Made by a program: the position numbers and the translations under genes | Source: Mallotus nudiflorus | Taxonomy: Eukaryota > Streptophyta > Magnoliopsida > Malpighiales > Euphorbiaceae | NCBI GenBank assembly: GCA_947683625.1 | Contig: CANTUR010000281.1 | Span: forward strand, 1,068,001-1,132,000 | Direction of reading: 5' to 3' | Length of the DNA: 64,000 nucleotides | The notes under the pieces: model-generated | Database searches by the model: none | Told to the model about the DNA's origin: nothing | What the model saw: the letters and a program-made list of their open reading frames with translations, nothing else | In this document: positions 11,636-22,975 of the stretch, one piece after another | Layout of the letters: every line of letters begins with the position of its first letter | Position numbering within the stretch: position 1 is the stretch's first letter

Positions 11636-12814
11636 TGTTGACCTTAATAATAATCAATCTTAATTTTGATTTTAATAAACTTAATTTTGAGCATTTAATA
11701 TGTTTTATTTGAGTGTGATTATAAGCATAGGTACAATATTACTCTTAAAGAAACCTAAGTTAATAGTAAGCTGCAATTGAAGCAAGGTTGCTATGGTGAT
11801 AGAAAGCCAAGCTCAATAGTAAGCTATGACTAAAGCAAGACTGCTATGGTGATAAAAAGCCAAGCTCAATAGTAAGCTGTGATTGAAGCAAGGTTGCCAT
11901 GATGAGTTCAATAGTAAGTTATGACTGAAGTAAGGCTGCCATGATGAGCTCAATAGTAAGTTATGACTGAAGCTCTACTTCTATGGTGACGACCTAGCAA
12001 ATATATTTTTGAAATTAAAAGAGACGTTGGAGACATAACATGAACAATAGGTTGTGACTAAAGTAAGGCTGCCATGGTGACAGAAAGCTTGTCTCAACAG
12101 TAAGTTGCAACTGAAGCTTTAGTTCTATGGTGACAATAAACTTAAAAAATATCCAATTGATATATTTTTGAATTTTTTGAAAAAAAGAGACGTTGGAAAC
12201 ATAATCATTGGCTACAACAACCATATTTTTTAAGCTTGATCTATATATGTGTTCTAGAGTTATAATAACAAGAACACACATTGCATTACTCTTTGATTAT
12301 AAAAAAAACTCTCTAACCATTCATTTTTCTTTGTATTAATATTCTTTATATTAATTAACTCTTATGAGAGTTGGTTGTGTGATAAAAATAAGACTTCATC
12401 TTCATCTAATTTTTGGGATAAATTAGAAGGAAAGTGAGGTATATTTCTAATGGAATTAATTTAAGTGTTTAGTCATTAAAACACTTAAGAATTGATTTAA
12501 GAGTGAGCCTAGAAACTCTTGTTTATTTAATTGAAGAGTTAGCCTTAAAACTCTTTTTTGTGTAAGGTTGAAGAGTGAGCCTCAAACTTTTTTAATCTCA
12601 ATCTTGTGAATAAGATTGTGGATATTAACAAATCATAATTTGGAGATAAGTTAGGTGGAGACATATGATTGTCGAGAATCCAAATTCTTTAAATTTATGT
12701 GTTCATTGTTCTTCTTACTCTATTCTCTTTTAATTCTTATTCATTCCTTAAATTCATTTTAATTTTTTTAAATCCTTCATTAGCCTTATTCACTCTCCTT
12801 TTAAGGTACTTTCA
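11636..12814 (+). repeat. 3' LTR of the Sirevirus-like copia (1179 bp)
   Basis: Starts TGTTGACC right after the A8GGGAGA polypurine tract and ends GGTACTTTCA. Its last 350 bases match the 5' remnant at 3654-3988. It contains a degenerate tandem repeat at about 11768-12125. The five bases after it are CTAGT; the matching left flank is outside the window. Confidence 0.78.
11768..12125 (+). repeat. Degenerate tandem repeats in the copia LTR
   Basis: At least five copies of a unit of about 40-55 bases built on CAATAGTAAGCTATGACT, GAAGCAAG and GCTGCCATGGTGA blocks. Later copies have shrunk, and one spacer (about 11996-12040) separates the last ones. Tandem repeats in the U3 part of LTRs are often promoter-related; that role here is inference. 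Confidence 0.65.
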
Positions 12815-14172
12815 CTAGTACCCTAAGTTTCATTTCATTAGCAAATCATGGTAAATCAACTAATATCGCTATAGATGCTGACATGGCATAGGGTATTATT
12901 ATCACCTCTACCACGTCAGCATCTTTTTAATGTCTTCTTTAAAAAAAAAAAAGGTTGCTTAGTATCAATTCACTCTACCACCATTGCCACCTTTGCCTCC
13001 ATTAGAACTCGATTCACTTTACCACCATCGTGTTATACACCCAATCTAATCACCTCATGTTAATAGAAATATAATTGGAATATTTGTTTTCTTCTTTTTT
13101 GTTAGTGTAGCTTTTGATAAGCTATGGACGTCGAGGAAGATAAAGAAAAACCGCAGAGAATGCTAATTTAGTACTACTGGTCCTTAACTGTAAGTTCCCA
13201 CTAGTTTCTCATTATTTTTGGAGAGGTATTTGCAAAGGAAGGAGTTTGTGGAATGCGTCAATATGGTTTTAGGCAACTATCAGCCAATCCTTTTTTCTCT
13301 TTTACTCGTGTATTTCTTTTTGTAAATTTCTTCAAACACCTTGTGTGCATGTAGCTGCATAGATAAAATAGGTGATTATTCTGATTTTGTTTTTATTCAT
13401 TTGTGCTCATGAGAAGTAATTGACTAATGCTTGGTTGATTTTTCTATGAACAATTTGATGTTTAATATAAAGTTTGTAACATTTGAAGTCTAATATTAAT
13501 TACTTGCTTTTCATGATAGAGAATTGGCATTATTCCTTGTTATAAATTTTAATTTTGGGTTGATTGGTACTTGTTACTTGATTGAGAATCCCTAAAGAAC
13601 AATTTGCTTGCTTACTTTTTTTTTTTTAGTAAAAGAAGATTTACTTTCTGGTAGAGGTCATGTGTTTTGCTTTATTACATTTGTAGAGAAGTAATGAATA
13701 ATATATATAGTCTTGGAATTTGATGCTTCACTTCTTTTTTTTTTAACTAACACCTTGTTTGATGCAGTATTCTATTTGCATATTTAATTCTAAAAAATTA
13801 TTATATTTTTATAGGTGGTAACTACAAATGCAATGGGACAAGCAGCCTTTACTAGTGAAGTTAGTGCATGTTTAATTCTAAAAAATTATTGTATTCTCGT
13901 TGTTCATATTGCCGCTCAAAATTGTTAGGTTAAGAAAGGTGGTTATTTTACTAGTGAAGTTAGTGCAGAAATGCTTGTGAATTTGGGTATTCCTTAGGTG
14001 ATTCCCATCAACCTTTTTTTTTAAAGAAGACATTAAAAAGATGCTGACATGACAAAGGTATTAAACAAATGGTAAGTAATGAGACGATAATACCCTCTGT
14101 CACATCAATATCTATAATGATTTTAGTCGATTTGCTGTAATTTGCTAACATAATGAAACTTAAAGTACTAGT
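12815..14172. mobile_element. DNA element with ~150-bp terminal inverted repeats
   Basis: The left arm (12815 to about 12955, starting CTAGTACCCTAAGTTTCATT) is matched by the reverse complement of the right arm (about 14016-14172, reading CTAGTACTTTAAGTTTCATT inwards). The match continues through AGCAAAT, ATCGACT-like, TATAGATGCTGACAT-like and GTCAGCATCTTTTTAATGTC blocks. Between the arms are ~1.06 kb without a transposase frame, including a ~100-bp duplicated segment (about 13780-13870 and 13875-13970). It is a non-autonomous inverted-repeat DNA transposon. The superfamily is uncertain: the ends resemble (CA)CTAG, but the bases outside CTAG differ between sides. The left end coincides with the end of the copia LTR. 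Confidence 0.7.
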
Positions 14173-14252
14173 TTGTTTGGGTTAAAAGTTAAAACCACAT
14201 TGTGGAAGTTGATTAGGGTTGAAACTACAAAGTATTTTTTGTACTTTTCCTA

Positions 14253-14528
14253 CAGTCTAGTGGAATGGAGTTAGTGTCAACTGTGCTATTTGTTTACATT
14301 CATTAGTTTGTAAGGGGTTCAATGCAGACTTTAATGGGGATCAAATGGCTATTCATATACCTTTATCGTTGGAGGCTCAAGTGGAGGCTTGTTTACTTAT
14401 GTTTTCTCATATGAATCTCTTATCTCCAACTATCAGAGATCCCATTTCCATACCAACTCAAGATATGCTTATTTGGCTTTATGTATTAACAAGCGGGAAT
14501 CACCAAGGTATTTGTGCAAATAGATCAA
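14253..14528 (+). pseudogene. rpoC1: Nuclear copy of a chloroplast rpoC1 fragment (NUPT)
   Basis: Codons from about 14309 read AICLHSLVCKGFNAD, then FNGDQMAIHIPLSLEAQVEA, LLMFSHMNLLSPTI, DPISIPTQDMLI, LYVLTSGN and GICANR. This is the core of the beta' subunit of the plastid-encoded RNA polymerase, around the metal-binding NADFDGD motif. Here that motif reads NADFNGD, losing one catalytic aspartate. Upstream sequence is scrambled (about 14253-14308). Homology stops near 14528, followed by AT-rich DNA unrelated to rpoC1. A short, mutated, isolated piece among nuclear repeats shows a plastid-to-nucleus transfer that has decayed, not a working gene. Confidence 0.88.
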
Positions 14529-14545
14529 GTACGAATTTGATTTAT

Positions 14546-15860
14546 ATTTGATAAAATAAATAATAAAAATATAATTTTAACTAAATTATAATTATAATTA
14601 TAATTATAATTAATTAATTTACTTTTATATATAGGGAGGTCATCTATCTAAAATGGGGTGTTTTGCTCATATCACAGGTTCTATAACAACACTGTCCGTA
14701 TTGAAACCTGCGACATAAATCTTTATGCTTCTTTTTTTTTTAACATATAATTTCTCCCCAATTTCACTTCTAAGTGAGGGTGCGAAATTGTCGTTCACTG
14801 TGGGTAAGGGCGACATATGTCATTTGTCGGTAGACTTTTCGCAACCTGCAGCTCTTGTTTTGTTTTTATTGTAGTTATTTAACAATGATTCCACTGGTGA
14901 TGATCAAGTACAAAATAAATTTAAAGGTTAATTACTATAATATTTATACACCAGTCTAATGATATGAAGTCAATGTTGATCAAGTACAAAACAAAAAATA
15001 AAAAATAATTTAACTAAATTATAGTTAAATTTTATTTAATTTATTTTTTATTAAAAATAGAAGCGATTCCTGTAATAGGATCGCCTTTGGTAGAGTTATT
15101 ACGTGAAAGTGCTAGTGCAAGACAATCCACTTTGACTCATATAAAAATTAAACTAATTAAAATATATCTAATTAAATTAAAGTTATATTTTTAATTTAAT
15201 TTTTTTAATAAAGAACTAAATCCATTTAGTTTTTGTATAGTAATAATCAAAGATAATTTATTTATTTATTTTGTTCAAACAATAGTACATATTGATTTTA
15301 ACCGAAATACACCGAGCTTAACGTGAGATGTGGGACAATATAAGATGGTGCGTACGTAACATAAGTGTTTGCCTATGATGCGGATCGGTGTGCCACCAGA
15401 CCGTATGTGTATATATATAGTCAAAGACAATTTATTTGTTATTTCTCTTTTCGCGTGCGCGCACATATATTATAAAATCGACACCGGTTTTTTTATAATA
15501 ATTTTGCTGTCTCCACCGTTTGATCTCTACGACACAGACAATGATTATTGATTCTCTCAAACGCAGAACGTGAGCCGACTGTCGGCCATCTCTAGTTTCA
15601 AATCCTGACCGTCAAAATTGACAGAGGGAAGGGTTTTGCTTACCCTCCAAAAATAAAACAATCAAACAAGAAAAAAAAAAAACAGAAAACACACGGTTTT
15701 TGGCGTCCATAGTAGAAGACCCGCCGCCGTTGGCACTTCCTTTTTTGGACCAATAACACATCAAAACACACATTTTGCTTTTTCCTCTTCTTCTTCGCCG
15801 GATATCTCTGCAAACAATTTCCTCTCAACATCGCATTTCCTTTATTTTTTCGGAGCTCGG
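14546..15860. other. Intergenic region upstream of the aspartate kinase
   Basis: No gene seen. It holds an (ATAATT)n-like stretch (14580-14615) and several AT-rich blocks. The last ~300 bases are richer in GC and CT and probably contain the aspartate kinase promoter and 5' leader. No clear TATA box could be assigned. Confidence 0.5.
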
Positions 15861-15866
15861 TCGAAG

Positions 15867-15948
15867 GTAACATTTTTTTTTTCCGGTGATTCTCTATACA
15901 TATTTATGTTTCCTGAAATGATCGTTCTGTTTTCGTTCATCTACGCAG
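15867..15948 (+). other. Likely 5'-leader intron of the aspartate kinase gene
   Basis: GAAG/GTAACA at 15867 followed by a T-rich tract and TCTACGCAG ending at 15948 looks like an 82-base GT-AG intron in the leader, 66 bases before the start codon. Leader introns often raise expression in plants. Only transcript data can confirm it. Confidence 0.5.
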
Positions 15949-16014
15949 ATCGAGTTCCGGAATTTGATTGCTTCATTTGTCGACATAGCTTTGTATTGTT
16001 AGTTAGTTATTACC

Positions 16015-19000
16015 ATGGCGGCGGCTGCTGCGGCGTTGCATTTTTCCGGTGGTAAAGTTGCTACTCCAATTTTTCTGAAGAGAGCATTGAAATGTCATGG
16101 TTTAGGCTTTGCGAATTCTGTTGCGGTTTCGAGTTCTAAAGGACTCTTTAAAAGCGTGGCATTTTCATGTACAAGTAGCGGTTTCCGAGTCAGGTGCGAT
16201 GGCCGGAGCAGCGGCAGCGTTGATGTGCTTGAAAGGAATTATGAAAGTGATGATTTTTTTGATGATGGTAGTGTTGAATTTGAGAAGCAGTTTACTTGTG
16301 TAATGAAGTTTGGCGGTTCTTCTTTGGCTTCTGCTGAAAGGATGCGAGAAGTTGCTGATCTTATACTTAGTTTCCCTGATGAAAGGCCTATTATTGTTCT
16401 TTCTGCTATGGGGAAGTCCACTAACAAGCTTTTGCTGGTAACATATCTATATGTATATTATTATTCGCATTCGTTGTTTGATGTCATTCTTAGAATGGCT
16501 TTGGTGTGAATTTGTTGCTCTGATTATTATTATTAGGCTGGAGAAAAGGCTGTTTGTTGTGGTGTTAGTAATGTAGATGCTATTGACGAGCTCAGCATCA
16601 TAAAGGAATTGCATCTCAAGTAAGAAAAATTAGTTCTTTCTTTTTGTTTTTCTCCCCTTCTGAACCAAAAGTTGTAGTTCAATGTTTTCTCACTTTGTGT
16701 TGTGTTATATCATCAGGACTGTCGAAGAGCTGGGAATTGACGAGTCAGTTATTGCAAGTTAGTTTAGTTTTGTAAATTGTACTCGTATTACCAGGCATTG
16801 TGGGCACAAGAGTTGTTAAAAAGCATGATAGAATACCAGGTTGTGGACTGCTTACGTTGTCTATGTTCCTTTTTGCAGATCACCTAGAAGAATTGGAGCA
16901 GCTTCTCAAGGGAATAGCTATGATGAAAGAATTGACTCCACGGACAAGAGACTATTTAGTTTCATTTGGGGAATGCATGTCCACGAGGATCTTTGCTGCA
17001 TATTTAAATAAAATTGGTGCAAAAGCTCGCCAAGTAAGTCTTTTTCTTCTTTTACCCACTATTTTACTATATGCAAGAAACTGTTTAAGTCTCATTCTGT
17101 CTGTTATTATTTTTTCAATTTGAGCATAAACCTAGGAATGGAATAAGCCTGAACTTCTTGGATTATATTTTGTTGTTTGAAGCCACTTAAAAAAATTTTG
17201 AATTGGCAGAGATTTTATTCTACAAACAGGAAAAGAAGTAGAGCATTAAATTGTGATAACAAAGCTTGGACTATGGCTTCACTTGGTCAATTTATTTTTT
17301 CTTGAAGAGTGTTGTGTATTGTTTCACACACTGGTGAACATTTTGTCATAACATGGATAGAGAATAGAGTATATAATAACATGTATGTTTCATGGAGAAT
17401 TGTAGCTAATTTCACAAGTAGAAAGTGCAGCAGATTAACAAACAAAAATTGTCATTTGATTCATTTCTTTCATGTTAACAAATGCCATCCCTGATGATCA
17501 CCAATAATAACATGCTTTTTCTTGTCGTGACAGTATGATGCCTTCGATATTGGTTTTATCACCACTGATGACTTCACAAATGCAGACATTCTAGAAGCAA
17601 CCTATCCAGCGATTGCAAAGAGATTACATGAGGATCATATTAGTGATCCTGCGATTCCAATTGTTACTGGATTTCTTGGAAAGGTTTTTTTACATGCTCA
17701 GGGAATATTGTTTGTGAAAATTAATCAACTTTCCAAAATGGAGAGTTTTAGAACAGCTTCAAATGATGCTGTAGTTAATATTTTAACAATTCAAATTTCA
17801 GGGCTGGAGATCTTGTGCCATTACAACGTTGGGTAGGGGTGGTAGCGACTTGACTGCCACAACCATTGGAAAAGCATTAGGTTTGAGAGAGATTCAGGTA
17901 AATGCAGGCATAAAAAGAATACATGTAAATTTTTGCCCTTTTTTTTTTATTTGCTTCCTCATTCCTCCTATGTTTGTACTGTTTTAACAACCATATAAAT
18001 GCAACATCAACTGTCAGCAATTTGGATGACTTTTTCTTGAAAAACATAAGTTATAATGAATTCGTTTTTATCAAATGTAGTACAATGTTCTGAATTGGTT
18101 TGTGCATCAGGTTGCTTATTTTGATAGAAATCAAAGATATTGATGTTTCTATTTAATTACAGGTATGGAAAGATGTTGATGGTGTCTTGACATGTGATCC
18201 TAATATATATCCAGAGGCAGAACCTGTACCATACCTAACATTTGAGGAGGCAGCTGAACTTGCATATTTTGGCGCGCAGGTATCATTTTTCAATGTATTT
18301 TGACCTGGCTGAGTGTGCAACTGCTTTTTATTAACTGAATTCAGATTGTCATTTATAACTGGTAGCAAAATCATGAAAATCTGGTCCTCTCTCTCTCTTT
18401 TTCTAATCTGTCCCTCCTTTTATCCAAGACTCAAGTTAGATAGATGACAAGATTTGATTTAAATTTGATATATCAATGCATCGTACTTCTTACACACATA
18501 TGGACTTGCTGCATTTGATCTTCTATAAATTGCATGATTCTGGTTCTGCCTTGATTATACAATGTTGAATTTTCTTCTTATTTATTTATTTATTTTTATT
18601 TTTTATAACCATTGTTTTGCATTGTCTGTGCAGAATTTTTGCTTGAGGTGCTTTAAACAATTTTTATTTAATTTTGCTTATAGTCTTATTAACCATGTAA
18701 TTAATATGCACCATGTTTTCTGTTAAATTGATTGGTGCTGGTAAGTTGAAATCAATTGAAGCATATACATGGGAGTAATAACTAGTCTATTGATGGTTCC
18801 AGATAATAATGAGAGAAAATATATTCAAGAGAGATATGGATAGCCAGTACAATCATGGCTTGTTTTAACTTGTATTCTGGCCCTTCTGCAGGTCCTGCAT
18901 CCTCAATCCATGAGACCTGCTAGGGAGGGTGATATTCCTGTCAGGGTTAAGAATTCGTACAACCCAAATGCTCCTGGAACTCTTATCACAAGGGCACGGG

Positions 19001-20556
19001 ATATGAGTAAGGTGTGTATCAGAACAAGCAACTTGATTTTCTTGTGGACACAATTAAACCACATTAATCTTTCTTTCCTTCTATTTCAGGCGGTCCTAAC
19101 TAGTATTGTTTTAAAACGTAATGTGACCATGTTGGATATTGTTAGTACTCGCATGCTTGGTCAGTATGGGTTTCTTGCCAAGGTAAGAGGTATAAAATTT
19201 GATTTTGAAGCTCTTGGCCTCTCAGGTCTTCAGTGTTGTAAACTTATATAAGACATTTTGCTCAATCAGGTATTTTCAATCTTTGAAGATTTGGGCATAT
19301 CAGTGGATGTTGTAGCAACTAGTGAAGTTAGTATTTCCTTGACACTAGACCCATCAAAGCTTTGGAGCAGGGAACTCATTCAGCAGGCAAGCGTATGGCT
19401 TTTATGTTTATTTTTGTTCTTTTGGGTGATTGTGAAAAATTTTCTTCAACTCCAGGCTCAAATTGTACTTTACAGCTGGATTTTGTATTTTTTTCACTGT
19501 TGACATGTTGTGCTATTGCACATTTCCTTTTCAGGAACTTGACCATGTGGTGGAAGAGCTCGAGAAAATTGCTGTAGTCAATCTCCTTCAGCATCGATCA
19601 ATTATTTCTCTTATTGGGAATGTTCAGAGATCATCCTTGATATTGGAGAAGGTACTCTATTACACTTCCATTGCTTTATACTCTTTTCACACTATTTAAA
19701 ATTATTATCTGAGTTCACTGTATTTAGAGTGATCCTATACACTAGTATTAATGTTATATTTTAAATGCCATATAGATTTATATCAGCCCTTGCTATGACA
19801 TGTTTTAGCTAGATTGAACGGATGGCTCTAAATTGAAATTTCGATGGCAAACTTATGGGCTATACTTTTTTTATAAATATTTGTTTTTTTCTTATTAAAC
19901 ATACCATCTTCCATGAAGCTGCAAAGCGGGAAGCCTTGTTACAGGAATTGACCTTATATAGGTATATGATATGCATTGCCTTCAAGCTATTTTTAGGGAG
20001 AGATATGGCTAGAAATGGCAATAGTAGCTTATACTTTCCAACTATCATTGATGCTGTTGCTTGTTTTCCATCATTATAATTTCTTTCTCTGCCCTCGTCC
20101 ATTTACTGGGTTGCTGACTTGCTGCTGTGGCAGGTTTTTAATGTTCTCCGAAAAACTGGTGTCAATGTTCAGATGATCTCCCAGGGGGCATCTAAGGTAT
20201 ATCCTACTGTTTTGATTTCCTCTTGTGTTTTTTGTTCCCATTCACATTGCACAATGCATGCTTGCCATCTCAGTTTTCAGAACCCAAGCTTTGTGATTGT
20301 GAGCACCACCTTTAGACCTGCATATAGGTCTTGGAGTTGCTTCTTGTTGTTTGCATGCATCTGGTGCATATACGTCTCTCAGTGTTGAGAATTTTTGTTT
20401 TTCTCTGAAGAATTTGGTGTAACCAAGGAACTATCTGATTTTGATTTTGCCATCTAGGTTAATATCTCATTAATTGTGAATGATGACGAAGCAGAGCAGT
20501 GTGTGAGGTCTCTCCATGAAACATTTTTTGAAAGCGACATATATGAACTAGATTAA
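16015..20556 (+). CDS. AK: Monofunctional aspartate kinase, chloroplastic (13 exons)
   Basis: Makes aspartyl phosphate from aspartate and ATP, the first step towards lysine, threonine, methionine and isoleucine, in plastids. Exons: 16015-16437, 16537-16619, 16717-16757, 16879-17033, 17534-17683, 17802-17897, 18163-18279, 18892-19011, 19090-19182, 19270-19386, 19535-19651, 20134-20196, 20458-20556. The sum is 557 codons plus stop, normal for plant monofunctional kinases (about 540-570). Residues 1 to ~85 are an Ala/Ser-rich transit peptide. The kinase core starts VMKFGGSS (97-103), with the conserved TTLGRGGSDLTA in exon 6 (about 292-303). Two ACT-type regulatory domains follow (about 396-545), expected to bind lysine. 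No homoserine dehydrogenase part follows, so it is not the bifunctional enzyme. Intron 10 has a GC donor (CAG/GCAAGC). Confidence 0.95.
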
Positions 20557-21360
20557 GAATGTCAAACTATAGATCCACCTCAACTCGACCAGGTCATCCA
20601 TTGATTTTCATGTGGTTATGATATTAGCATCATGGTCTTCAACGTTAGTTTCTGATTTTTTTTCCCCATGTTTAGGGAATTCTTTTCATCCTGTGAGTTT
20701 AGCATGTAACCTTGTTGTCTCATTGTATTTGGAATATTATAATTTTGTTGCCGTGAGGTCCGGCCAGTAATGGCTAATTAAAAGGTATTATGATTTACGC
20801 ATATTTCCATTTTGGTATTTTCTGATTTGTGTGCGTCGCAGTATATGATGCGATTGCTGCAATGTTATGGCATCTGCAATGTTGGACAGATGATTCGCAA
20901 CTGATCATATTCTTTATAGGTTGAGTGACATTTGTAACTCTGGAGGTAGAAAGCTTGGAAAATAGGACGGGTTAATTGATAAGCCTGACAAAATGTTACA
21001 GCTCCCGAATCAGTAATGATCACAAATTATCTCAACTGATGCCTCAGTTCTTGTCTAGTAAAGTAATTAGAAATTAAAATGACTCAAGTCGAGAATTATC
21101 GTGAAAAATGGTCACTCTCATCTTCACAATCTAACTGAAACCACGCTCCTCCAAAGCCAATCACTTTTTGAAAAGCATAATCACTCGAAAAATATCTGGC
21201 AACCTTTTTGCTTCTATGGAGAGTTCATCGGCCTAGTCTGGTGATAGAGGTTTGGCACGCCTTGTAAGAGGGAGGGTTCAAAATCTTCCACCTACCTAAA
21301 AAAACAAAATTGGGTATTCGGACCTCTTCAATGTCATTTTTGAGTACTGTTTCCTGTGTT
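20557..21360. other. 3' flank of aspartate kinase and intergenic DNA
   Basis: The first ~250 bases are T-rich and probably the 3' untranslated region. A possible tRNA-derived SINE fragment lies at about 21226-21312. Nothing else recognised. Confidence 0.5.
21226..21312 (+). repeat. Possible SINE fragment with A-box and B-box-like motifs
   Basis: TAGTCTGGTGATAGAGG resembles a polymerase III A box. GGTTCAAAATC (21275-21285) is a near match to the B-box GGTTCRANNCC, about 40 bases downstream. An A-rich end (CTAAAAAAACAAAA) follows. This order fits a tRNA-derived SINE. No target duplication was found, and a chance match is possible. Confidence 0.35.
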
Positions 21361-22444
21361 TCCCAGAAATAATTACAATTTTCAATTTTCACGTTATTAG
21401 ACCATAGTTATTGCTCCATCCCTCTATTTTAAAAAATAATTAACTCTCAAGTTTTGGATTTGTCAAATAATTTTCCCTCCTTAAGAAAAAAAATGATATT
21501 TATCGAAAAGATATATTTACTCTCAATACTTAAATAAATTTATAATACTGCACAATATTTAATTAAATTCTTATTTTTTTAATAAAAAATTCATTCATTT
21601 TTTTCTTTTATGCTACAATAATATTAAAAATAAAAAACTAAAATTAATTAAATGAAATTAAATTACATTAAAAGTTATAACTTCAACAAAAAATTTTAAA
21701 AAATACTCATTTTATTATATCTATAATAGTATTGTACTTAATTAACTGCTTGTTTTCAATTTTCTGAAAAAAATTCATTTACCTTTAACACAGGATTATA
21801 ATATTTAAAAGTAATAAAAATTTAAACCTATGATTTAATTAAATCAAATCAAATTAAATTAAAAATTATAACTTTGACAAAAAATTTCCGTTGCAAAATT
21901 AAATAACATAAAATACATATTTATTCTCAATATTTGATTAAATTTATAATATTATACCATATTTAATTTATTTTTTCAAATCATGTACTTTTTTTCACCA
22001 TGACAGTATAGAAAATAATGGAAATTTCAGATATTCTTTAATTAAATTAAAAAATTACAATTCCAACAAATTAATGAGTAGTTGCCGAGGTGTAAATGGA
22101 CGCCAATTAACAAATTAATGATTTTATTGCTTCACATTTTTTTTTTTTAGCAAACATCAAATTGCATGAGTATTTGTATTTTATTTTTAAGAACATTTGT
22201 AAATTTTAATTAAATTAAGGCCAAATTTGAAAATTTTAAGAATATTTTTGAAATTTTTAATAATTATTGACATTTTAATATTTATCTAACAGGATATATT
22301 TTAACAATATTCTTACACTTTTTTAGTGGAGGGGTTAAATTATTTGAAAAATTTAAAACTAAAAAATTTTTTGATTATTTTTTTAAAATAGAGATGAAAT
22401 AATAATTATGGTCTAATCTCAAGAGTAATTGTAATTATCCCTTG
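21361..22444. mobile_element. AT-rich inverted-repeat element (about 1.08 kb)
   Basis: The left end (ATAATTACAATT at 21369, then ATTAGACCATAGTTATT at about 21396, then CTCTATTTTAAAAAA) is repeated in inverted form at the right end (TTTTTTAAAATAGAG, AATAATTATGGTCTAAT, AATTGTAATTAT up to about 22440). The interior is non-coding with ~400-bp-spaced direct repeats (TATATTTACTCTCAATA / CATATTTATTCTCAATA; AAAGTTATAACTTCAAC / AAAATTATAACTTTGAC). It is probably a non-autonomous DNA transposon. Family unknown. Confidence 0.55.
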
Positions 22445-22884
22445 ATAAATTCATTACTCAAATAATATGACAAAAATTAGTATATTATATTTAATTCAAA
22501 AATTTCTCCTTATTAATCCTAAAAAATTATTCAGGCAAAATTAAAAAAAACCTTAAATTTATTTAACTCTAAAGAAAAAGAGATAAGAATCAATCTCTTA
22601 ATCTATTAATATCTTAAAAATATCTTCTATCAATTCTCTACTCACCTCTAATTTTTTTTAAGTACTATAATTTTCTTGGATAATATGATTTTAAAAAATT
22701 GTTAAAATAATTTCTAACACCATGACTACTAAGAAAACTTTATTGGCCAATAAAATTTTTTTAATTTCTTGAGGTTATTAAAAGTTAAATTTTTGTATGT
22801 CAAAAGAAAAAAAAGTTAAATTTTTGTGAAAAAGACTTTTAGATAATAAAAATAAAATGTAAAAAGATACCCGAAACCAAAAAA

Positions 22885-22931
22885 AGCCCATAACCCGACT
22901 ATAAATGCTTAAAAAAAACCAATTAGGGTTT
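22885..22931 (+). promoter_or_regulatory. Site II element and telo-box before the CCDC86-like gene
   Basis: AGCCCA (22885-22890, the reverse of TGGGCT) is a site II motif, and TTAGGGTTT (22923-22931) is a telo-box. This pair is the known signature of plant ribosomal-protein and ribosome-biogenesis gene promoters. ACTATAAATG (about 22897-22906) may be the TATA box. The start codon is at 22976. Confidence 0.6.
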
Positions 22932-22975
22932 CTGAATTCATCTGCAGAGCGAGAGCTGAGGAAAAAAAAAAAACG

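Larger units (their letters stand above)
3649..12814 (+). mobile_element. Decayed Ty1/copia element, Sirevirus-like, with nested insertions
   Basis: The element runs from a 5' LTR remnant (3654-3988, its upstream part cut off by the gypsy insertion) through a methionine-tRNA-type primer site (about 3990-4003, TAGTATTAGAGC), gag, pol, a ~1.4-kb non-coding stretch (10250-11620) and a polypurine tract (11621-11634, A8GGGAGA), to a 3' LTR at 11636-12814. The LTR order, tRNA-Met primer site and long spacer between pol and the 3' LTR suggest the Sirevirus (Maximus/SIRE) group. The LTR pieces differ at many positions: about ten in the first 60 compared bases. The insertion is therefore old. Stops and frameshifts occur throughout. 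Confidence 0.8.

Noticed and set aside
12875..13063. Possible small gene inside the inverted-repeat element
   Set aside because: It crosses the inverted repeat and an A-run; no family resemblance.
14345..14551. A working RNA polymerase subunit gene
   Set aside because: Only a ~90-codon piece of rpoC1, with a mutated active-site motif and no promoter or gene context; it is a nuclear relic.
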